A DNA stretch of 5,193 bases from Bacillota bacterium. Its GTDB lineage: Bacteria; Bacillota; Dethiobacteria; DTU022; UBA8154. Both the position numbers and the translations under genes were made by a program. The stretch lies in the NCBI GenBank assembly GCA_003444595.1, contig DLUO01000082.1, forward strand, positions 1 to 5,193, read 5' to 3'. This document shows positions 1 to 4,303 of the stretch, piece by piece. Position 1 is the stretch's first letter; each line of letters begins with the position of its first letter. Under the pieces are notes generated by a model that had not been told where the DNA came from, searched no databases, and saw only the letters and a program-made list of their open reading frames with translations.

Positions 1-71
1 TCCCCCGTAGCCAAATGTATACAACAATACGATCTTATTCTACACATTTTTTATATACATTTCTATAATAT

Positions 72-105
72 TTGCTATTGTGTTTAACCTGTGATAATGT
101 CACAG
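72..105 (+). promoter_or_regulatory. Palindromic operator-like site over a possible extended -10 promoter
   Basis: Positions 89-105 form a perfect inverted repeat, CTGTGA-N5-TCACAG. It resembles CRP/FNR-family sites (TGTGA-N6-TCACA) but has a spacer one base shorter. The left arm and spacer contain TGTGATAAT, which fits an extended -10 (TGn followed by GATAAT at 93-98). A weak -35, TTGCTA at 72-77, lies 15 bases upstream. A regulator bound here would block or modulate a rightward transcript starting near 105. No gene follows closely, so the target would be a leader or small RNA, or the yedE operon 530 bases downstream. The palindrome is seen directly; the promoter and regulator are inference. 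Confidence 0.3.
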
Positions 106-316
106 TGGGCTCAATATAGATATCGGCTATTTTTAAAATGATCAAAAATCTTTGCCTTTAGGGATTCCATTCTTGTAAATCCTATTTTGATATTCCTCGA
201 ACATGGTTTTTTAGCCTTTTTTACTATCTGGATACGCTTGATAATCATAAACGTCGGTTTTCTCAATTTTTATTGGGTTTGATTTTTTAACAAGTTATAT
301 TAAAATAAGGGAAAAG

Positions 317-335
317 CCCCGGCTACCAGCCGGGG
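317..335. terminator. GC-rich hairpin, terminator-like
   Basis: A perfect 8-bp stem, CCCCGGCT/AGCCGGGG, closes a three-base loop (ACC). It is flanked by a second complementary pair, AAAAGCC at 312-318 and GGCTTTT at 343-349, which could form an alternative outer stem. In the leftward direction the hairpin is followed by CTTTTCCCTTATTTT, a T-rich tail. In the rightward direction the tail (TCATTTAGGCTTTT) is poorer. It is most simply an intrinsic terminator, possibly bidirectional. The two mutually exclusive pairings would also suit an antiterminator arrangement. Confidence 0.5.
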
Positions 336-379
336 TCATTTAGGCTTTTGAATTCGAGTCCAACAACTTAATCTATTGT

Positions 380-430
380 AACCGCTCACTTGACGGTGTT
401 CATATGGGCGGTTGTTTCTTTTGTTTCTCG
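380..430 (+). terminator. Probable rho-independent terminator, rightward
   Basis: AACCGCTCA at 380-388 pairs with TGGGCGGTT at 405-413, giving nine base pairs with one G-U. The loop is about 16 bases. The 3' arm runs directly into a T-rich tract, GTTTCTTTTGTTTCTC. With the hairpin at 317-335 it would end any rightward transcript entering from the left or starting near 105. No coding region is visible for it to terminate within the window, so it may close an upstream gene, end a small RNA, or act as an attenuator before the yedE operon. Confidence 0.5.
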
Positions 431-499
431 TTAAAACATAGTATGGGAATGGTAACGTCATGCTCAAAACAAATTACAAAGGCATCCACTGTTGTATTA

Positions 500-573
500 T
501 TGAAAATATCTATAAAAGCATGTATTTTCATAGGAAATGCCTATTTCCTTTATAGAACAAGAAATCCTATACT
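500..573 (+). promoter_or_regulatory. Candidate promoter elements of the yedE-selD operon
   Basis: Two weak sigma-A-type candidates are visible. One is TTGAAA (500-505), then 17 bases, then TATTTT (523-528). The other is a good -10, TATACT (568-573), with only a poor -35 (TTCCTT, 545-550) at the right distance. The short inverted repeat AGGAAAT-GCCT-ATTTCCT (532-549) lies over the likely start region of the first candidate and the -35 of the second, a sensible place for a repressor. TATATA at 607-612 is too close to the ribosome binding site to serve as a -10. Confidence 0.3.
532..549. repeat. Short inverted repeat, possible operator of yedE
   Basis: AGGAAAT (532-538) and ATTTCCT (543-549) are perfect reverse complements around a four-base spacer, GCCT. 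The repeat lies about 80 bases before the yedE start, between promoter-like hexamers. It is AT-rich with only two GC pairs per arm, so it is a poor RNA terminator and a better fit to a DNA-binding site. Chance occurrence in AT-rich DNA cannot be excluded. Confidence 0.25.
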
Positions 574-630
574 ATAACTGTAATTGATTTTATGCTTTCA
601 ATATTATATATAGGTGGTGGTAGTTAATCT

Positions 631-1713
631 ATGAAAAACGTATTATCAACTAAGTGGGGAATTATCATCGTTGGTATTGCAATCGGTATTTTAGCTCCAT
701 TGCTGCAGCTATGGGGTAACCCCGCAAATATGGGTATCTGCGTGGCCTGCTTTGTACGTGATATTACAGGCGCGCTTGGCTTGCACAGAGCCCCTGTGGT
801 ACAGTATCTGCGCCCGGAAATTATTGGCTTTGTTCTGGGTTCTTTTGCTGCGGCATACCTCTTTAAGGAATTCAGGCCCCGGCTGGGTTCTGCACCTATT
901 GTTAGATTTATTCTGGGTGTTTTCGCCATGATTGGAGCTCTTATATTCCTTGGCTGTCCGTGGCGTGCACTGCTTCGTCTCGCCGGCGGTGACTTGAATG
1001 CCATCCTGGGCCTGCTCGGCCTTGCTGCAGGTATCTGGATCGGGACAAGATTTCTCAGTAGTGGCTACAATTTGGGAGCCAGCCACAAGACCTATACGTC
1101 CGCGGGTTGGATTTTCCCGATCATTATGGCATTTTTTTTAATCTTAATGCTCCTTAATCCCCAGATCCCGGGCGAACCCCAAAGCGGTATTCTTTTTTAC
1201 AGCGTAGAAGGCCCGGGCTCCATGCATGCGCCCCTCATCGTATCCCTGATTATCGGTCTTGTCATAGGTTTCCTGGCACAAAGGAGCCGATTTTGCACCA
1301 TGGGTGCCATTCGTGACCTCATTTTATTCAAACAGACGCATCTATTTTCAGGAATCGTCGCCCTGGCTATTGCCGCTTTTGTGACGAACCTGGTAGTCAA
1401 TCAATTTAATCCAGGTTTTATCGGACAACCAGTAGCCCATAGCATGCATTTCTGGAACTTTGCCGGTATGACCCTTGCCGGCCTGGCATTCGCCCTGGCC
1501 GGTGGCTGTCCCGGACGCCAACTCTTCCTGTCCGGCGAAGGTGACGGTGATGCTGCAATATTTGTGATTGGGATGATCGCGGGCGCAGCCTTTGCCCACA
1601 ATTTCGGACTGGCCAGCTCTGCTGCAGGAGCTACCCCGGCAGGGATGGCGGCATTTGTTGTTGGGATGGTAGTCTGCCTGCTAATCGGATTTACCATGCG
1701 TGAAAGAGTATAG
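631..1713 (+). CDS. yedE: YedE-family selenium metabolism membrane transporter
   Basis: This 360-residue polytopic membrane protein belongs to the YeeE/YedE (sulphur transport) family, in the subgroup linked to selenium metabolism (YedE/FdhT type). Conserved family blocks are visible: GNPANMGICVACFVRD near residues 29-44 (Cys37, Cys40), FLGCPWR (Cys109), QRSRFCTMGAIRD (Cys222) and LAGGCPGRQLF (Cys293), followed by a GEGDGD stretch. The cysteines in membrane-associated loops are what relatives use to relay a sulphur species; here the cargo is inferred to be selenium. About nine or ten hydrophobic segments are apparent and both ends are short. The start ATG is preceded by the purine-rich AGGTGGTGG at 612-620. 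The next gene begins 11 bases after the stop, with its Shine-Dalgarno overlapping the stop codon, so the two are co-translated. The family call is secure. The selenium role rests on subgroup motifs and the TusA-like and selD neighbours; the transported species is not proven. Confidence 0.9.
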   Translation: MKNVLSTKWGIIIVGIAIGILAPLLQLWGNPANMGICVACFVRDITGALGLHRAPVVQYLRPEIIGFVLGSFAAAYLFKEFRPRLGSAPIVRFILGVFAMIGALIFLGCPWRALLRLAGGDLNAILGLLGLAAGIWIGTRFLSSGYNLGASHKTYTSAGWIFPIIMAFFLILMLLNPQIPGEPQSGILFYSVEGPGSMHAPLIVSLIIGLVIGFLAQRSRFCTMGAIRDLILFKQTHLFSGIVALAIAAFVTNLVVNQFNPGFIGQPVAHSMHFWNFAGMTLAGLAFALAGGCPGRQLFLSGEGDGDAAIFVIGMIAGAAFAHNFGLASSAAGATPAGMAAFVVGMVVCLLIGFTMRERV

Positions 1714-1724
1714 GAGGGATTTAG

Positions 1725-1952
1725 ATGAGTAACACTAACACTGTCGATGCCAGGGGATTGTCGTGCCCCCAACCGGTTATCTTGACCTTAAATGCAATGA
1801 AAAAAGTTAAAGATGGCGATATCGTGATTTTAGTGGATACGGATACGGCTAAGGAGAATGTAAGCCGCGCCGCCAAGGCTCAGGGTTGGGAAGTCGCCGA
1901 TATTCAATCGGAAGAAGACGGCTACAGCATTACCATAAAAAAGGAAGGCTAA
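1725..1952 (+). CDS. TusA/SirA-like (YedF N-terminal type) sulphur or selenium carrier protein
   Basis: This small soluble protein of 75 residues has the TusA fold signature: DARGLSCPQPV at residues 8-18, with the catalytic Cys14 in the CPxP motif, then a DTDTAKENVSRAAKAQGWEV helix region and a terminal beta strand. TusA-family proteins carry sulphur as a persulfide on this cysteine. Beside YedE and SelD the cargo is probably selenium delivered towards selenophosphate synthesis. Selenium-linked YedF proteins in Clostridia are often about 200 residues, with a C-terminal DsrE-like domain. This copy ends after the TusA domain, so it is either a natural single-domain form or the other half is elsewhere. 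The strong AGGAGG at 1712-1717 overlaps the yedE stop. The selD start follows 42 bases after the stop (ATG 1995). Confidence 0.88.
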   Translation: MSNTNTVDARGLSCPQPVILTLNAMKKVKDGDIVILVDTDTAKENVSRAAKAQGWEVADIQSEEDGYSITIKKEG

Positions 1953-1994
1953 AGCGATGAAATCTTTAGCAATGAAGAAAGGACGTAGAGACTT

Positions 1995-3038
1995 ATGGAA
2001 GGCCAACCTATGTTAACAAAGAATGCCCGGGCTGCAGGCTGAGCTGCCAAGATAGGTCCGGGGGACTTAACAGAGGTTTTGCAGGATTTAATCTTGGAGA
2101 AAGATCCGAACATCCTTGTTGGGATCGACGTGTCTGATGACGCCGGTATCTACAAGTTAACCGATGATATTGCTCTTATCCAGACCCTGGACTTTTTCAC
2201 TCCTATCGTAAACGATCCCTTTGATTTCGGCAGAATTGCCGCTGCAAACGCTTTAAGCGATGTTTATGCCATGGGCGGCAGGCCATTAACAGCAATGAAT
2301 ATCGTCTGTTTTCCGATCAAGGATATGGATAAATCAGTTTTACGTGCAATCCTGCAGGGTGGCCTGGGGATAATTAAAAAGGCAAACGCAGCTATGATTG
2401 GAGGACACAGCGTTGAGGATCCCGAGATAAAATATGGACTTTCAGTAACAGGAATTGTCCATCCCAAAAAATTTCTGACCAATGCCAACGCAAGGCCAGG
2501 TGATCTCCTTATTCTTACAAAACCACTGGGAACAGGAATACTGGCCACTGCTCTCAAGGCGGGTGAACTGGATAAAGACACTACCAAACAGATCACTGAA
2601 CTGATGGCCACTCTCAATAAGGATGCCGCTGAAGCAGTAGCAGAAGTTGGTGCAAATGCCTGTACAGACATTACCGGTTTTGGACTGTTAGGACACGGCC
2701 TTGAAATGGCTAAAGCTAGTAATGTAGGAATAAAAATCGATACCAGAAAAGTGCCGGTTATTCACGAAGCTAAAACCTTTGCTTCCATGGGGCTGGTTCC
2801 CGGGGGAAGTTATACTAATCAAAGGTTTTGCTCTAAACATCTTGAGGTTGATTCGTCCGTTGATCCCATTCTTTTAGATATTATGTCCGACCCGCAAACA
2901 TCGGGAGGCTTGCTTATATCCGTTCCCAAAGACAAAGCTCCTTCCCTGGTGCAGAAGCTTACGGAAAGAAATACCCCTGCAGCCAGCATTATCGGGGAAG
3001 TTGTGAAAGAAGCGCCTGGAACAATCCAATGTTACTAG
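1995..3038 (+). CDS. selD: Selenophosphate synthetase SelD, selenocysteine-containing
   Basis: SelD makes monoselenophosphate from selenide and ATP, the selenium donor for selenocysteine and selenouridine. Reading TGA 2040-2042 as selenocysteine gives 347 residues, the same length as I recall for E. coli SelD, with the active-site block AAGUAAKIGPGDL. Sec16 and Lys19 match the catalytic Cys17 and Lys20 of E. coli. Other family blocks follow: SDDAGIY (about 47-53), TLDFF (Asp66), NALSDVYAMGG (Asp89), GGHSVEDPE (136-144), DITGFGLLGH (Asp225) and DPQTSGGLL near the C-terminus. Two starts are possible. ATG 1995 places Sec16 as in E. coli and has AAAGGA 11 bases upstream. ATG 2010 has a better-spaced GGAAGG and gives Sec11 and 342 residues. 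I prefer 1995 on homology. An ORF starting at TTG 2079 would lose the catalytic segment. The gene is last in the yedE operon. Confidence 0.93.
2040..2042 (+). other. selD: In-frame TGA decoded as selenocysteine in selD
   Basis: The codon sits between Gly (GGC) and Ala-Ala-Lys codons, exactly where SelD proteins have the catalytic Cys or Sec. The conserved frame continues without interruption on both sides, from LTKNARAAG before to AAKIGPGDL after. A nonsense mutation landing by chance on this one residue is unlikely, and SelD is a known selenoprotein family in many Sec-using organisms. SelA, SelB and the Sec tRNA are not in this window, so their presence in the genome is inferred. Confidence 0.92.
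2043..2084 (+). promoter_or_regulatory. Bacterial SECIS-like hairpin downstream of the selD TGA
   Basis: AGGTCC (2054-2059) pairs with GGACTT (2063-2068) as a 6-bp stem, including one G-U, around the loop GGG (2060-2062). A lower helix can form from CTGC-AA (2044-2050) with TT-GCAG (2078-2084), leaving internal loops. The apical loop begins 17 bases after the TGA and starts with G. This agrees with the known bacterial SECIS form: a small G-containing loop roughly 16-37 bases after UGA, bound by SelB. The stem lies inside the coding region, as expected for bacteria. Base pairing was worked out by eye, without energy calculation. Confidence 0.65.
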
Positions 3039-3069
3039 GCTAAAGAGCTTTTATTATGTTAAACGGGAT
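3039..3069. other. Short convergent gap between selD and the chr genes, no clear terminator
   Basis: Thirty-one bases separate the selD stop from the stop of the oppositely oriented chr gene. GCTAAAGAGCTTTTATT at 3039-3055 gives only a three-base-pair stem with a T-rich tail, too weak to call a terminator. Transcripts from both sides probably overlap. Confidence 0.45.
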
Positions 3070-3603
3070 TTAGTAAGGGTAAAAAATGAGTCCCAGCACT
3101 GCCCCGGCAGCGATGAGATAAAAAGGATTGACCTTAAATAAGGTGCTGAAGATAAACAGGGTTGTGGCAATGGCAAAAGTGGCCCAGTCCACCAGGCCGG
3201 TTTTGCCTAGAGAAACCGCGGCCAACAAGATGAGGACGATAACCGCCGGGCGCAAACCCCGTATGATACTCCCCATACGGGGTTCTTTTATTGTATTCAT
3301 CAAGAAGGTGCCTAGTGCCAGGAGTATAATCAGGGAAGGGGATACAACTCCAATGGTGGCCACGGTGGAACCCACGATCCCGGCTATACGGAAGCCAACG
3401 TAGGTGGCTGAATTTATGGCAATTGGCCCGGGGGTAGTCTCTGCTATGGCAATGATATCAATGAACTCCGATGGCGTAAGCCAGCCATGGTGGGCAATGA
3501 TTTCCGACTCCATTAGCGAGATCATGGCGTATCCCCCGCCGAAACTAAAAAGCCCCACTTTAAAGAAAGACCAGAATAGGTTTAACAGCAATAAAAAGCT
3601 CAT
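3070..3603 (-). CDS. chrA: Short-chain chromate transporter (CHR family), second subunit
   Basis: This 177-residue membrane protein is a single CHR domain. Short-chain CHR proteins work as pairs equivalent to the two halves of full-length ChrA, which exports chromate. Motifs: FKVGLFSFGGGYAMI near residues 14-28 (FGGGY at 21-25), AETTPGPIAIN at 54-64 with the conserved PGP, then a glycine-rich VGSTVATIGVVSPS segment and RGLRPAVIVL. About six hydrophobic segments are visible. The ATG at 3603 has AAGGAG (complement of 3612-3617) eight bases upstream. It starts 23 bases after the stop of the first chr gene, so the two are one transcription unit. The family is secure. The substrate is not: many CHR proteins in anaerobes have never been tested on chromate, and sulphate or other oxyanions are possible. 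Its 3' half contains an unusual inverted repeat (3255-3284). Confidence 0.87.
   Translation of the reverse strand: MSFLLLLNLFWSFFKVGLFSFGGGYAMISLMESEIIAHHGWLTPSEFIDIIAIAETTPGPIAINSATYVGFRIAGIVGSTVATIGVVSPSLIILLALGTFLMNTIKEPRMGSIIRGLRPAVIVLILLAAVSLGKTGLVDWATFAIATTLFIFSTLFKVNPFYLIAAGAVLGLIFYPY
3255..3295 (+). terminator. Perfect 11-bp inverted repeat with T-rich tail, inside the chr gene
   Basis: AACCCCGTATG (3255-3265) and CATACGGGGTT (3274-3284) are perfect reverse complements around an eight-base loop. On the + strand they are followed by CTTTTATTGTA. This has the form of an intrinsic terminator for rightward transcription, that is, read-through from selD running antisense to the chr genes. 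On the coding strand it encodes the EPRMGSIIRGL region just before the conserved GLRPA motif, so protein constraint and RNA structure overlap here. No competing terminator is seen in the 31-base gap after selD, which supports the idea. Function is inferred. Confidence 0.45.
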
Positions 3604-3611
3604 GCTTAAGG

Positions 3612-3617
3612 CTCCTT
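3612..3617 (-). promoter_or_regulatory. Ribosome binding site of the second chr gene
   Basis: On the minus strand this reads AAGGAG, eight bases before the ATG at 3603. It lies in the 23-base spacer between the two chr genes and supports both the chosen start and translation from a shared mRNA. Confidence 0.7.
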
Positions 3618-3626
3618 CGCTACTGT

Positions 3627-4220
3627 TTACTTTTGCGGATCACTTTTGCGGAAGAGAAATAATCCCAAGAGAGCTCCAAGGGCCAGAATAAGCACTGGAT
3701 GCAGGTGGAACGCCAAAGAAACGGCCAGCAGTAAAACAAGTATACCCAAGCTGAAACGGTCCTTTACGAATTCTCTCCCCAAATTACAGGCTGCCGCCGC
3801 CACCAGGGCCACAACCGCGGGACGCAGGCCGTAAAAAATCGCCTGCACGAACTCGTTATTCCATACCACCGGCAGTAAAAAAGCCGCCAGAAGGAGGATG
3901 ATTAGAAAGGACGGTAGAACAATCCCCAGGGCAGCGATAAGCCCCCCCACGGTACCTCGCAGTCGCCGGCCAACTAGTATAGAGCAGTTTAAAGCCAGGG
4001 GGCCGGGAAGGCTTTGCGTTATTATCAGAATGTCCATAAAGGCTCCCCCATCTACCCATTTCAGACGGTAGACTATTTCCCGCTGGAGTATGGGCAGGAT
4101 GGCATAACCGCCTCCAAAGGTGAAGGCGCCGATCTTCATAAAAGTAAACAGGATTTTTCGCAGGGAGGCGCCGATGTTATCGGGCGGTCTGTTCTCGTTT
4201 TCCGTTATACTGTTATCCAA
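3627..4220 (-). CDS. chrA: Short-chain chromate transporter (CHR family), first subunit
   Basis: This single-domain CHR membrane protein has 197 residues from the preferred TTG start at 4220. An in-frame ATG at 4238 would add six residues (MGGGDY), but those codons are themselves the Shine-Dalgarno GGAGGAGGGG (complement of 4226-4235), which is ideally placed for TTG 4220. Motifs: a hydrophilic N-terminal tail of about 20 residues, FMKIGAFTFGGGYAILPILQ (FGGGY at 35-39), QSLPGPLALN (69-78), GTVGGLIAALGIVLPS and YGLRPAVVALV, with about six hydrophobic segments. It is paralogous to the next gene, and the pair should form a heterodimer equal to a full ChrA. The gene lies downstream of arsM on the same strand after a short spacer (4221-4303). 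The C-terminal tail FRKSDPQK is encoded by a tandem duplication. Confidence 0.85.
   Translation of the reverse strand: MDNSITENENRPPDNIGASLRKILFTFMKIGAFTFGGGYAILPILQREIVYRLKWVDGGAFMDILIITQSLPGPLALNCSILVGRRLRGTVGGLIAALGIVLPSFLIILLLAAFLLPVVWNNEFVQAIFYGLRPAVVALVAAAACNLGREFVKDRFSLGILVLLLAVSLAFHLHPVLILALGALLGLFLFRKSDPQK
3629..3652. repeat. Short tandem duplication at the 3' end of the first chr gene
   Basis: ACTTTTGCGGA occurs at 3629-3639 and again at 3642-3652, a 13-base period. It covers the last codons and runs into the stop of the first chr gene, encoding the polar tail RKSDPQK. This looks like a small slippage duplication that altered the end of the protein. It is unlikely to matter for transport. 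Confidence 0.6.
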
Positions 4221-4225
4221 ATAAT

Positions 4226-4235
4226 CCCCTCCTCC
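4226..4235 (-). promoter_or_regulatory. Strong ribosome binding site that fixes the TTG start of the first chr gene
   Basis: On the minus strand this reads GGAGGAGGGG, ending five bases before TTG 4220, with the GGAGGAGG core seven bases away. The upstream ATG at 4238 would place this motif inside the coding sequence and has only a weak TTAGG before it. Confidence 0.75.
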
Positions 4236-4250
4236 CATCCTAACGAAATT

Positions 4251-4273
4251 GCTCCCCTTCGTGCTGGGGGAGC
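4251..4273 (-). terminator. Hairpin between arsM and the chr genes, possible weak terminator or processing site
   Basis: GCTCCCC (4251-4257) and GGGGAGC (4267-4273) form a perfect 7-bp stem with a nine-base loop. On the minus strand the hairpin lies about 30 bases after the arsM stop and is followed by AATTTCGTTAGG, a poor T-tract. It may reduce read-through into the chr genes, act as an mRNA processing or stabilising element, or be incidental. With no clear promoter between arsM and chr, I treat them as probably co-transcribed with attenuation here. Confidence 0.35.
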
Positions 4274-4303
4274 CATGTATGGTTTAACACTATTATTATG
4301 CGC

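Larger units (their letters stand above)
1..630. other. Long AT-rich non-coding leader region upstream of the selenium operon
   Basis: I find no supportable gene here. Reading frames at the left edge close within about 90 bases and show no protein-like pattern. The longest short ORF (443-577, 44 codons) has no ribosome binding site. The stretch is much more AT-rich than the genes that follow. It holds a 17-bp palindrome at 89-105 overlapping a possible extended -10, a GC-rich hairpin at 317-335, a hairpin with T-rich tail at 380-430, a short inverted repeat at 532-549 and promoter-like hexamers before yedE. It could be a plain intergenic region with the terminator of a gene to the left, a small RNA locus, or a long regulatory leader. 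The sequence alone does not decide. Confidence 0.6.

Noticed and set aside
312..360. Possible tRNA remnant or Sec tRNA: a long GC-rich arm followed by TTCGAGTCC, resembling a variable arm and T-arm
   Set aside because: No matching acceptor stem, anticodon arm with TCA or CCA end can be built around it, and the T-arm stem has mismatches.
443..577. 44-codon ORF on the + strand before yedE, with a hydrophobic middle section
   Set aside because: It has no Shine-Dalgarno sequence and AT-driven composition, and it overlaps promoter-like elements and the 532-549 inverted repeat. It is more likely chance, though a small membrane peptide cannot be fully excluded.
624..1772. Long minus-strand reading frames opposite yedE
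   Set aside because: They mirror the GC pattern of yedE, have no family motifs or ribosome binding sites, and the + strand frame is a clear conserved protein.
1957..2016. 19-codon ORF (MKSLAMKKGRR...) between the carrier gene and selD, overlapping the selD start
   Set aside because: It is very short, overlaps selD in another frame and has no clear ribosome binding site of its own. The ATG-rich stretch is better explained as selD leader.
2079..3038. selD starting at TTG 2079 as a shorter protein
   Set aside because: This start has no suitable ribosome binding site and removes the conserved catalytic segment that is plainly encoded upstream through the TGA.
3180..3206. GGCC...GGCC hairpin with a following TTTT after selD on the + strand
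   Set aside because: The stem is only four base pairs and is far weaker than the 3255-3284 repeat.
3128..3834. Plus-strand reading frames opposite the two chr genes
   Set aside because: They are antisense shadows of well-supported CHR proteins and show no recognisable domain.
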